Source: a virus. Taken from it: a stretch of 32,420 bases of DNA. Numbering within the stretch: position 1 is the first letter of the stretch; each line of letters opens with the position of its first letter. This document shows positions 13,735 to 21,686 of the stretch, piece after piece. Location: positions 1 to 32,420 of IMG/VR virus record IMGVR_UViG_3300022685_000023. One strand, 5' to 3'. Below the pieces are notes generated by a model. It did no database searches, was not told where the DNA came from, and worked only from the letters and a program-made list of their open reading frames with translations. The translations under genes and the position numbers were made by a program.

Positions 13735-14982
13735 ATGTTAAGCAATTTCCCCGGTGGACCGGGATATTTCAAAAGCGGCCAGGTTCGCGTTGAAGACCTT
13801 TGGGAATCGCCACAAGAACAAGCGATGTTGGCCTCAATTATGCTGGATGTCGGCTATGGAGTCCTCGTGCCTGGCATGGTTTTGGCCATGAAAAGAACCG
13901 CCGCGAGTGGTGTTGGTAATAGAGTTCACGTGCCTTATGTTCCGGCTGTTTATGACGCAATGGTAACAAACCCGTACATGCTTGCAGGGCGCATCTTTTT
14001 GACCGCCGATGCCGCTGATGGCGCCACGGTTGTATACGTTCCGATTGAGGATTCTTATCGTCTGAGCGTTGGCGATGAATTGATTGTGGCCGATGACGGA
14101 ACCACTACACCTGAAAACCTCGGGCCGATTACAGCAATCGACAGAACGACCTCCGCCATTTTTGCCGGTGTAACCGCAACTTATCCGATTACTGCAAGTG
14201 GTGGGTTTACGACTTCCAATACCGCGTGTTGTTATCCGAATGGCAACCCATCCGCATTGCTTGCGAGTGATTTTGGGGCCGCAGCGAAACAGGTTGACAC
14301 GCTCACATTAACCGGAACGAGTGGAACCGCGACCATTTCTGGCGCTGGTGATCTGACAAGAACCGCAACATTCGACACTGATCTTACCACTACCGCGGGC
14401 AATTTTGTGACTGCCTACGCATCCGATTATCTCGGCCAGGATATCGTCCTGACCAGTTCCGGCGCCGATTTGGTTTTTACGGCACTGGTTGCCGGTGTGG
14501 GCTTCACCTCGCCGTCGATTGCGAATGCAACGACTGATTTGGCCGGTTCTGTTGTCAACACAACCGCGAACTCCACCGGGAAAAATGCGGTGGTTGCGAA
14601 CGCCAATGCCGTTGGGTTAAAGGTCGGTCAAACCCTTGTCATTGTTGATGATGATTCCGACGCTGTCAATATCGGCACGATTACCTCAATCACGAAGGGA
14701 TCAACCAACACCACTATCGCTGTTTCAAATGTCCCGACCGGAACGTTTACAACCGACGCCGATGCAATGATTTACGTGTACACTCCGACGATGCAAACCG
14801 CAGTATGCATTCTCGGAAGAGAACGAAACACAGGCTATGGCAAGCTGGCTTCCGCTAACACCGCATACGGCCAGGGTATTTTTAAGAACGCAAAACTCAA
14901 ACGCGCAGCGCTTGGCAATATTGACGCCGATGCCGTGAATGCGCTTGGTGCAAAAGAATTCGCCGGGTATTTGATGGTATAG
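13735..14982 (+). CDS. Head decoration-like protein with beta insertion
   Basis: 415 residues, GGAG ribosome site. The N-terminal part (VRVEDLWESPQEQAMLASIM) and a C-terminal ILGRERNTGYGKLASANTAY segment frame two Thr/Ser/Gly-rich beta regions. Residues about 190-290 form one Ig-like domain (LTLTGTSGTATISGAGDLTR, DIVLTSSGADLVFTA) seen as an insertion in many phage surface proteins. The place between scaffold and capsid genes is that of lambda gpD, but the protein is much longer. Most likely it decorates the head and displays Ig-like domains outside. Confidence 0.65.
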   Translation: MLSNFPGGPGYFKSGQVRVEDLWESPQEQAMLASIMLDVGYGVLVPGMVLAMKRTAASGVGNRVHVPYVPAVYDAMVTNPYMLAGRIFLTADAADGATVVYVPIEDSYRLSVGDELIVADDGTTTPENLGPITAIDRTTSAIFAGVTATYPITASGGFTTSNTACCYPNGNPSALLASDFGAAAKQVDTLTLTGTSGTATISGAGDLTRTATFDTDLTTTAGNFVTAYASDYLGQDIVLTSSGADLVFTALVAGVGFTSPSIANATTDLAGSVVNTTANSTGKNAVVANANAVGLKVGQTLVIVDDDSDAVNIGTITSITKGSTNTTIAVSNVPTGTFTTDADAMIYVYTPTMQTAVCILGRERNTGYGKLASANTAYGQGIFKNAKLKRAALGNIDADAVNALGAKEFAGYLMV

Positions 14983-15025
14983 CCTGGCTCAAAATTTTAA
15001 CAAAAAGATATGAAGGAGATAGGTT

Positions 15026-16240
15026 ATGCCAATTCCTAAAATTGTAAGAACGTCAACAATTAACGAGGTTGTAAAAGACGCCATGCCGGATGAAGGCATG
15101 TACTTTTCAACCAAGTTCCCATCTCAGGTTAATTCGCCTACCAACGAGATTAAATATCTCATGCTGCACGGTACGAACGGGATGGCCCCGATTACTGATC
15201 GTGGTGTCGCTGCTCCGCAGTACAGAGGCGGCGGGGCTTCCTGGGTGACGCAAAAAGGATGTCTGATCAATGAAAAAATCGTCTACACGGAAGAAGATTT
15301 GAATTTGTGTTTGAACCCCGATCCGGTCGCAAGACAGGCCGCTGAGGTTGCGTGTCTAGAAACCGTTGATGATTTGACTCGACGTGTTATGCTGCGCCGT
15401 GAATGGCTCGCCGCCAGCATTCCATGCAATAAGGGTGTGATCGCCTACAAAGATCAAAGCGGGATGACGTTTAATGTAAATTATCGCATTCCGTCAACTC
15501 ACAAAGAAACTTTGACGGGCAATTATGTGTGGGGAACGGGCTCATCGAGAGACCCTATGGGCGATGTCAACACCAAAATGGACGTTGTGAGAAAATCTTG
15601 TGGTTCCCCCGTAACCGCGGTGATCTGCAATTCAACTACGTTTAACACGTACATCGCCGGCGACACAACGCTTCGCGATATGATGAAAAACAGCGCATTC
15701 AGGGGAGCCTACAATCCTATTACGCAACCCTGGGAAGCATACAAAGATTTGTTCAAGGTGCCGTTTGTGAGGTTTGACCAGGCGCACCAGGTTATTGCTC
15801 ACATGACGAGTACAATCGTTTCTGATAAGTTCACAGTCGACAACGCCATTGACCTTCGCGCCGGGGCCACATTGCAGTTTTGCCGTGGTGATGAAGACAA
15901 TTTTGAGGTTGTTGAAGAAGAAACCATTTCAAGCATCTCTGGAAATGAGATTACGCTTTCGGATTCCCCGAGCGAAACGTTCGTTCCGGGCAGGGATTTC
16001 GTGAAAGCCACCATTGAGTTTCTGCCTGACAAACGCCTTGTGTTTATGGCCGAGACAGTCGGCGGCAAGCCGCTGCTGCAATGGAATAACGCCCCGATGG
16101 GCATTGGCGCCACGCGGTATGGTATGCTGCCCAAGACGTGGGAAGGCAACGATCCGGATGCGGTCAAAACTCGTATTCAGTGGCTTGGGATTTGGGCGTT
16201 GCGATCCAACCAGGCCATTGCCACTCTCGACGTAGCCTAA
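15026..16240 (+). CDS. Major capsid protein (lambda gpE family)
   Basis: 404 residues with AAGGAGAT upstream. Features of the gpE-type HK97 fold: an N-terminal arm with NEVVKDAMPDEG, long helix LETVDDLTRRVMLRREWLA, the A-domain strands VTAVICNSTTFNTYI, and a C-terminal PDKRLVFMAETVGG-KPLLQW strand with GATRYGMLPKTWEGNDPDA. Residues about 272-330 (NAIDLRAGATLQF to SPSETFVPGRDFVKA) look like an added beta domain. It follows the decoration-like gene and starts the capsid-to-tail gene order. Confidence 0.85.
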   Translation: MPIPKIVRTSTINEVVKDAMPDEGMYFSTKFPSQVNSPTNEIKYLMLHGTNGMAPITDRGVAAPQYRGGGASWVTQKGCLINEKIVYTEEDLNLCLNPDPVARQAAEVACLETVDDLTRRVMLRREWLAASIPCNKGVIAYKDQSGMTFNVNYRIPSTHKETLTGNYVWGTGSSRDPMGDVNTKMDVVRKSCGSPVTAVICNSTTFNTYIAGDTTLRDMMKNSAFRGAYNPITQPWEAYKDLFKVPFVRFDQAHQVIAHMTSTIVSDKFTVDNAIDLRAGATLQFCRGDEDNFEVVEEETISSISGNEITLSDSPSETFVPGRDFVKATIEFLPDKRLVFMAETVGGKPLLQWNNAPMGIGATRYGMLPKTWEGNDPDAVKTRIQWLGIWALRSNQAIATLDVA

Positions 16241-16269
16241 ACCCAATTTCATAATGTGAAGGAGGGACA

Positions 16270-16674
16270 GTGATACTATTACGGAACATAACTGGCGGTT
16301 ACATTGTCGTTGATGGCAGTAAGGATGAGAACGGGCAATTGGGTCGGATGCGTATCAAACCCAATGGTACGTTTTGGTCTGAATCTAACATTGATGGTTA
16401 CACCGAAATTGTTGAAAATAAACAAGAGCCGGTTTTGCAACAAATTGATGTAAAAGAAGAAGATGTTGATGATATTTCCGAACCATCTGTTGTTGTGATT
16501 GATGATTTGCCGATTGATGACCTGCGCCAACTGGCAGTTGACATGGCGGAATCTAATCAGACGGTGCCGAAGCCGCATCCGAATATGGGCGCGGCGAAAC
16601 TGAACAAGTGGGTCAGAAACTTCTTATACGAACACCCGCAATACGCCGATGAACAAGAAACAATTTATAAGTGA
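16270..16674 (+). CDS. Hypothetical head protein
   Basis: 134 residues from a GTG with AAGGAGGG only 3-4 bp upstream. Beta-rich N-terminal half (LLRNITGGYIVVDGSKDENG), an acidic linker (about 57-80), then a short helical segment LPIDDLRQLAVDMAESNQTV that resembles a SAP- or LEM-like helix pair. It lies between the capsid and connector genes and overlaps the next gene by 26 bp. Function unknown. Confidence 0.6.
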   Translation: MILLRNITGGYIVVDGSKDENGQLGRMRIKPNGTFWSESNIDGYTEIVENKQEPVLQQIDVKEEDVDDISEPSVVVIDDLPIDDLRQLAVDMAESNQTVPKPHPNMGAAKLNKWVRNFLYEHPQYADEQETIYK

Positions 16675-17059
16675 AACGTTCGAGGAATGGGCTGAATATC
16701 CCGACGCGAAGAAGATCGAGGCCGCCATACGCAAGGCTCAAACGACGTGTGGCGTTACCATTGAGTCCGCTTCCGAAGACAGCAACCAAAGGCTCTGGCT
16801 TGCCAACCGCGTTGAAAGAAACGTGATATGGTCATTGTTGCGTGATGAGGCAAGTTCGTATGATTATGCCGGTTCCCCGGTAAAGCAGGTGTTTGACTCG
16901 TATGAACGGCTTCTAAAAATGCTTGATGCGGAGTGGGAAGATGACTTTGCCGGTCAAGTATATGCCGGAAAGATTGGGTCAAGCCTGACTAATGGCACGG
17001 GAGTTTTCGGAGCCGTTGGTCCGGGATACCGATACGATAAGTTTGGCGTGCCGTTATGA
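16649..17059 (+). CDS. Head-tail connector (adaptor-like)
   Basis: 136 residues. The N-terminal two-thirds is helical (EWAEYPDAKKIEAAIRKAQT, RLWLANRVERNVIWSLLRDE) as in HK97 gp6-type adaptors, and the tail is Gly-rich. Assignment rests on size, helix content and position between capsid and neck genes; no clear signature. ATGA overlap with the next gene. Confidence 0.55.
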   Translation: MNKKQFISETFEEWAEYPDAKKIEAAIRKAQTTCGVTIESASEDSNQRLWLANRVERNVIWSLLRDEASSYDYAGSPVKQVFDSYERLLKMLDAEWEDDFAGQVYAGKIGSSLTNGTGVFGAVGPGYRYDKFGVPL

Positions 17060-17664
17060 TTGATTATGGGCGCAGAGTCAGAACCATGATTGACAGGGTG
17101 GGCCGCAAATTTTATCCCCCTGGGGATTATCGTGCGGAATATGCGGCCTATCAGACAGTCGGAACAGGCAACCCTGATTATTTAGGCGGGCATCAATGGC
17201 TCGGCAGGTTTTATTATGACACCGTTATCGAAGCCGGTGACGTGTTTTATTTTGCAGACGACGAAGATGTAAAATATTTAGTTGTTACAAAAACACCCAT
17301 CAGACGCCAATCTAATGTGATTGAGAACCAATGCGGATTTATTGAGTCGAACCATATTGCCGATATATACCGCAAATCAACTACACAGGACGCCACCACG
17401 GGCGAAAAGACAGACTCGTGGACGTTGACTAAGGGTGATCAAAATATCGTCTTATTTGACGCCTCGGCGGGCGTAACGGCTGCAATGTCAAATGCATTCC
17501 CGACCTATGCCGAACATGATGTCGCTATTTGGCTCCCGCATAGTGTTGGCGTTCAGAACGGTGATAGATTTGATGTTGATAGTGACTATTTCGTTGCAAC
17601 AAAAATTTCAAAATATCAATCAGACGGCGTTGACGTTGTTTTTGCTGAGAGGGATGCGCGGTGA
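17056..17664 (+). CDS. Neck/head-tail joining protein
   Basis: 202 residues, coupled by ATGA to the gene before and by GTGA to the methyltransferase after. Beta-rich with repeated DGDVFYFADDED-like strands (EAGDVFYFADDEDVKYLVVT; FDVDSDYFVATKISKYQSDG), as in stopper or neck proteins. No named family. Its position gives most of the assignment. Confidence 0.55.
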   Translation: MIDYGRRVRTMIDRVGRKFYPPGDYRAEYAAYQTVGTGNPDYLGGHQWLGRFYYDTVIEAGDVFYFADDEDVKYLVVTKTPIRRQSNVIENQCGFIESNHIADIYRKSTTQDATTGEKTDSWTLTKGDQNIVLFDASAGVTAAMSNAFPTYAEHDVAIWLPHSVGVQNGDRFDVDSDYFVATKISKYQSDGVDVVFAERDAR

Positions 17665-18857
17665 AGCTTATACACGATGATTGTTTAGACGTCCTAAGAA
17701 GTATGGAAGATAATACCATTGACGCAATCGTAACTGACCCACCATACGGACTTAAATTTATGTCAAAAAAGTGGGATTATAACATTCCCGACGTTGATGT
17801 ATGGCGCGAGTGTTTACGGGTTTTAAAACCCGGCGGTCATATTTTAGTTTTTGCGGGAACTCGCACCCATCACCGCATGGCATGTGCAATTGAAGACGCT
17901 GGTTTTGAAATTCGCGATATGGTTGCTTGGGTTTATGGCAGCGGTTTTCCTAAGAATCATGATATAAGCAAGGCTATTGATCGGAAACTTAGTAAAAAAA
18001 GAAAAATAATCGGGCGGAGGGTTTATGCCGATGGGACACCTGCGGGTGGAAGAAGATATGATTCTGTTGGTGAAGCTTGGCAGAGGCCTTGGAGAGCAAA
18101 ACCACTAGAAAAGCAAGGCCAAGCATGGGAAACTGAGCCAGCCTCACAACAAGCTTGTCAATGGCAAGGCTACGGAACAGCCCTAAAACCAGCATTGGAG
18201 CCCATCACTCTTGCCCGCAAGCCGTTAAGCGAAAAGACGATTGCCGCAAACGTGCTCAAATGGGGAACCGGGGCGATAAATATTGATGGGTGTCGGGTGG
18301 AAATGCAGGCAGGAGACCAAAAGTCATTGTTTGGGCCGATAACACCACGCAAGCGTAAAGATAGCACAATTAATTGTTGTGGCAAAATAGATGCGCCACA
18401 AAAGCAAAACGTTGGGCGCTTTCCGGCCAATTTCATTCACGACGGCAGCGATGAGGTTGTTGGATTGTTTCCTGAAACAAAATCCGGTTCAATATTGCCG
18501 CACCATAAGGCAAAAGAATCTGAAAACAGGGCCATGAGTGGCAAAAATTATGCCAGAACAGGGCAACTATTTGAAGGTTCACAGGGCTCCGCTGCACGCT
18601 ATTTTTACTGCGCCAAAGCAAGACCAAAGGAACGCGGGGAATACAACAATCATCCAACCGTCAAGCCGTTAAAGCTTATGCGTTATTTAGTGCGTTTGAT
18701 AACGCCTCCGGGCGGTGTGGTTTTAGACCCCTTTTTGGGAAGCGGATCAACGGCAATTGCATGTGAAAAAGAAGGGTTTGAATGTATTGGGATTGAAAAA
18801 GAAAAGGATTACATTGAAATTGCCGAGCGACGGTTGGCTGATTTTTTGCCAAATTAA
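17661..18857 (+). CDS. DNA adenine/cytosine-N4 methyltransferase
   Basis: 398 residues from a GTG overlapping the previous stop. Catalytic motif IV DPPY at 26-29 comes first and the AdoMet-binding motif DPFLGSGS at 356-363 last, the beta-class order, with a long target-recognition region between. The middle holds RTHHRMACAIEDAGFEIRDM and a FIHDGSDEVVGLFPETKSGS segment typical of phage and mobile N6_N4 methyltransferases. It methylates adenine-N6 or cytosine-N4 and probably protects phage DNA from restriction. It sits between the neck and tail-completion genes and fits so tightly that it is expressed with the virion genes. Confidence 0.9.
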   Translation: MKLIHDDCLDVLRSMEDNTIDAIVTDPPYGLKFMSKKWDYNIPDVDVWRECLRVLKPGGHILVFAGTRTHHRMACAIEDAGFEIRDMVAWVYGSGFPKNHDISKAIDRKLSKKRKIIGRRVYADGTPAGGRRYDSVGEAWQRPWRAKPLEKQGQAWETEPASQQACQWQGYGTALKPALEPITLARKPLSEKTIAANVLKWGTGAINIDGCRVEMQAGDQKSLFGPITPRKRKDSTINCCGKIDAPQKQNVGRFPANFIHDGSDEVVGLFPETKSGSILPHHKAKESENRAMSGKNYARTGQLFEGSQGSAARYFYCAKARPKERGEYNNHPTVKPLKLMRYLVRLITPPGGVVLDPFLGSGSTAIACEKEGFECIGIEKEKDYIEIAERRLADFLPN

Positions 18858-18862
18858 TTGAT

Positions 18863-19372
18863 ATGTTCACAATTGAGTTTGATAAAACCGACATGAAGAA
18901 ATATATCAAGTCTGTTGAAAATGTAAAAAAAACGATTGAAAAAGAGGAAAAAGAACTTCCCAAAAGCTGCGCTAAGGAGCTTGCAAATGCTATTTTAGAG
19001 AACATTTCAAATCAAGCATTTGCAATGGCTCCATACAATCAGCGTTATGCCCAATGGAAACAAGACCGTGTAGGACATCTAAAATATTGGTTGCTTGATG
19101 GTGATCTGTATGGATCAATAAAGGCTTTCAAGTATGAGGGCTTTTGGTTTGCCGGTATTCAACCGGGAATATTCGATAAGGGTGGGAAAAGCTGGCATAA
19201 CACTGGCGGGAGGCCGATGGAAATTGTAAAATATGCACGCTGGCTTGAGAAAGGGCGTAAAGGGCAACCGGCCAGGCCATTGTTCGCTCCGACAACCGAG
19301 AATTACTCAAAAGCCGGTTTTATAAAACAACATGAGAAGTCAGCGAAAACGATAGAATCAAAATGGAGATAA
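18863..19372 (+). CDS. Tail completion protein (HK97 gp10-like)
   Basis: 169 residues, 5 bp after the methyltransferase. N-terminal coiled region (VENVKKTIEKEEKELPKSCA) and the C-terminal signature YARWLEKGRKGQPARPLFAP, typical of the HK97 gp10 / minor-tail morphogenesis family. It helps join the tail to the head. Gene order (gp10-like, tail terminator, tail tube) supports this. Confidence 0.7.
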   Translation: MFTIEFDKTDMKKYIKSVENVKKTIEKEEKELPKSCAKELANAILENISNQAFAMAPYNQRYAQWKQDRVGHLKYWLLDGDLYGSIKAFKYEGFWFAGIQPGIFDKGGKSWHNTGGRPMEIVKYARWLEKGRKGQPARPLFAPTTENYSKAGFIKQHEKSAKTIESKWR

Positions 19373-19378
19373 CGTCAA

Positions 19379-19855
19379 TTGAGCCTCGGAGCCAACCAAA
19401 AACTATCAAACATAAGGCGCTCAATACAGCGATATTTTGTTGAAACTATTGAAACACCTGATAACGGGATAAGTTTCTATTTTGACAATAACGCCTTTGA
19501 CGTACCGACAACGGTTGCAAAATGGGTTGTTCTAAACTCAATTCGAGATGAAATTTCTGACTATTCAGGTTTTGAGTTTGATTGCTTTATGTGTGCAAAA
19601 GATGATGATTATGGCCGGAAATGCTTGGCACTGAGAGATTTGGTTTATGATGCGATTACCGACTTCGACAATGATCAATGCGGCCTAAAGAGAATTACTC
19701 TATATGACATTGATAACGATTCTGGCACGTGGACTGATTCCGGGAATAAAATAGTATTTAACAATCTTATGCCCGGCGTCGGCCCATTAAACGGCCCTAC
19801 AATTGGCCTAAAGTATTACAAGGCAGAAATAACTTCCAATATAATAACAGGATAA
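19379..19855 (+). CDS. Tail terminator protein
   Basis: 158 residues from a TTG; GGAGAT about 9 bp upstream and lack of a nearby ATG support it. Small alpha/beta protein starting with a helix (LSNIRRSIQRYFVETIE) like gpU-type terminators, and lying directly before the tail tube gene, where that protein caps tail growth. Family signature is weak; position is the main evidence. Confidence 0.6.
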   Translation: MSLGANQKLSNIRRSIQRYFVETIETPDNGISFYFDNNAFDVPTTVAKWVVLNSIRDEISDYSGFEFDCFMCAKDDDYGRKCLALRDLVYDAITDFDNDQCGLKRITLYDIDNDSGTWTDSGNKIVFNNLMPGVGPLNGPTIGLKYYKAEITSNIITG

Positions 19856-19885
19856 AAAAACTTTATAATTTAGGAGAAAAATAAA

Positions 19886-20797
19886 ATGGCTGGAGCAACT
19901 TATGTAAATCCTGAAAATGCGTTTGTCGGAAAATTCGACACTCGGCTTGGCCCGTGGGCGGCAAACATTGAGCAAACGACCGTGCAATTGACGAAATCAG
20001 CTAACAGTATAGGCGCCGTTTCCGAACAGGACATTGCCAGCGAGAAAGAGTTTTTGGATTTGATGCATGATTTTCCTGAGACGATTGCATACACGATTCC
20101 GCTTAGCGAGTCATTCAAAGTCAATGTTTCCCCACAAGACATAAACCCTTTCAACATTGGCATTGCTAATGGTCTTAACCCTTATGATTCCGTTGCGGCG
20201 TCATATAGCGAGGTTGCTAAAAGCTCTACGTCCGGCACTTATGATGACACTAAGTTATCGTTTGACAATGACGGAACGCCAGCGGATACGTTTATTTTTG
20301 TGTTTACCGACGAGACAAATTTCAAATGCTATTCGGCATTGGATGGTTATCTGCAAGACGGCGGATCAGACGGCGCGGTAGCGTCCGAATTTGCGCCTGA
20401 AAATGGGTCTGACGTATACTTCACAATGGCCGCAAACTTCTTTACGGGTACTTGGGCCGCAGGCGACACATTAACGCTTCGTATGACTCCTTACGTTGCC
20501 GCTGGTAGCAATCTTTCGAGAACCACCGGCGAGGGTGGGGAGATAAAGCTTGGGAGTATTTTGGCTCCCGAAATTATGAGATGCGAGTTGCATTTTCAGT
20601 ACCCGAACGGAGATTATATGTATGTTGTTTTACCGCGTGCCCAGGTAAAAAGTCCTCTGTCTTTGGCAACTTCTATTTCCGAGGCATCCGCTATGTCTTG
20701 GGAAATTGTTGCTATCAGCGCCGATTCATCCGTCGATGGGATTAGCGTTACAACCTGGGATACGATGCCGCTTGGTAGAATTTATTGGAGCAGTTAA
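19886..20797 (+). CDS. Major tail tube protein
   Basis: 303 residues, AGGAG upstream. The N-terminal (VGKFDTRLGPWAANIEQTTV) and C-terminal (MRCELHFQYPNGDYMYVVLP, QVKSPLSLATSISEASAMSW) parts are typical of siphovirus tube proteins. Residues about 110-205 (STSGTYDDTKLSFDNDGTPA on) form an extra beta-rich domain that likely projects from the tube. High Ser/Gly/Asp content fits an abundant structural protein. The chaperone pair follows. Confidence 0.75.
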   Translation: MAGATYVNPENAFVGKFDTRLGPWAANIEQTTVQLTKSANSIGAVSEQDIASEKEFLDLMHDFPETIAYTIPLSESFKVNVSPQDINPFNIGIANGLNPYDSVAASYSEVAKSSTSGTYDDTKLSFDNDGTPADTFIFVFTDETNFKCYSALDGYLQDGGSDGAVASEFAPENGSDVYFTMAANFFTGTWAAGDTLTLRMTPYVAAGSNLSRTTGEGGEIKLGSILAPEIMRCELHFQYPNGDYMYVVLPRAQVKSPLSLATSISEASAMSWEIVAISADSSVDGISVTTWDTMPLGRIYWSS

Positions 20798-20826
20798 TAA
20801 AAAAGACTAATGGAGGTTATTTAAAA

Positions 20827-21276
20827 ATGGCTCAAAAAAATAGTGTCAACCCAAAGATAAGAAAGTTCACCTTTGGGATTGATGAATTGCAAACAGTCCA
20901 AATGTATCCGCTTTCGGTTGCAAATCAAAAACTTGTTTTGCAGTCTATTGTCGATGCATATTTTGAATTGGTTGGCGATAGCAGTAAACCAGAAGAACTT
21001 AAAAACGTAAGATATGTTGATCTTGCGCAAAAGGTTAAAGACGTTATTTTTGACAATGTTGATGATATCGCGAAGATGGTTTTTAGAGACTTTGATTCGG
21101 ATATAACAACTGAAATTGACAATGACCAGCTTGTTCAATTCGTTGAAAATGTCTGGGAGCAAAATTTTGAGAACTCCTTAAAAAACGGGATGAGCCTCTT
21201 CAACAGGATCAAGTCAGCATTACCGAAGAAGAGGCCATCCAATTCGTCTGCGAGCACTACCCAGGATACCGATTAG
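20827..21276 (+). CDS. Tail assembly chaperone, short form (gpG-like)
   Basis: 149 residues from the ATG at 20827, chosen for GGAGG about 10 bp upstream; an earlier in-frame TTG start is unlikely. Acidic helical protein with a Lys/Ser-rich tail, as in G-type chaperones that coat the tape measure during tail assembly. The slippery site A-AAA-AAC at 21180-21186 lies at codons 118-120. Most ribosomes read through to the stop at 21276; a fraction shift to give the longer form. Confidence 0.75.
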   Translation: MAQKNSVNPKIRKFTFGIDELQTVQMYPLSVANQKLVLQSIVDAYFELVGDSSKPEELKNVRYVDLAQKVKDVIFDNVDDIAKMVFRDFDSDITTEIDNDQLVQFVENVWEQNFENSLKNGMSLFNRIKSALPKKRPSNSSASTTQDTD

Positions 21277-21530
21277 AACACTTTTACACGCTTTCCTATC
21301 TTGAAGGCGGCGTGACTTATGATCAGTTGTTTGGGCTGTACGAGCACAAGGTAAAATCGTTAAACAGGATGTATGGCGGCGACGGCAAAAACACTGATGG
21401 CGACAATCAAAAAGAACAACCAAAGACAAAGGTTTACACCCAGGAAGAAATTGAGACCATGTCATGGGAAGAACGCGAAGAGCTTACGAGGCAAATGAAA
21501 GCCCATCATCGGAAAAGATTTTTCGGATAG
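21171..21530 (+). CDS. Frameshift extension (gpT-like) of the chaperone
   Basis: The -1 frame is open from 21171 to the stop at 21530. After slippage at 21180-21186, reading resumes with CGG at 21186, giving a fusion of about 234 residues whose C-terminal 114 include RDEPLQQDQVSITEEEAIQF, the helix HFYTLSYLEGGVTYDQLFGL and an RKRFFG end, the usual T-domain pattern. A GTG at 21312 could start a short protein but lacks a good ribosome site. The long form recruits tube subunits to the tape measure. Confidence 0.75.
   Translation, partial: ELLKKRDEPLQQDQVSITEEEAIQFVCEHYPGYRLEHFYTLSYLEGGVTYDQLFGLYEHKVKSLNRMYGGDGKNTDGDNQKEQPKTKVYTQEEIETMSWEEREELTRQMKAHHRKRFFG
21180..21186 (+). other. Programmed -1 frameshift heptamer
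   Basis: In the chaperone frame the codons are TTA-AAA-AAC, so AAAAAAC is in the exact X-XXY-YYZ register for -1 slippage. The -1 frame is open from 9 bp upstream onward and gives a gpT-like domain. Same gene order and device as lambda G/GT. Confidence 0.8.
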
Positions 21531-21557
21531 ATAATCGTTTTATATATAATATTAACG

Positions 21558-21592
21558 AAGCCCGGCTGGTTTATCCTGTTTGGGCTTTTTTT
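21558..21592 (+). terminator. Terminator after the tail chaperone
   Basis: AAGCCC (21558-21563) and GGGCTT (21582-21587) with a T run to 21592. It closes the upstream late operon and separates it from the inserted Cas-like operon. A terminator in the middle of tail genes is unexpected and marks the left edge of the insertion. Confidence 0.7.
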
Positions 21593-21598
21593 ATTTTA

Positions 21599-21641
21599 TT
21601 GACGCTTTTTGAAAACTTATGTTAATAGACGTTAATTAACG
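21599..21641 (+). promoter_or_regulatory. Candidate promoter and palindrome of the Cas island
   Basis: TTGACG (21599-21604), 17-bp spacer and a weak TTAATA (21622-21627), followed by the perfect 12-bp palindrome CGTTAATTAACG (21630-21641) near the expected start. The palindrome is a possible operator for the HTH-only protein at the end of the island (26764-27036). The -10 box is poor, so the promoter may need help or the island may rely on read-through. Confidence 0.45.
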
Positions 21642-21686
21642 GCAATGACCATGCCAAAACAAAAGACCAAATTGAGGTAAAAAGCT

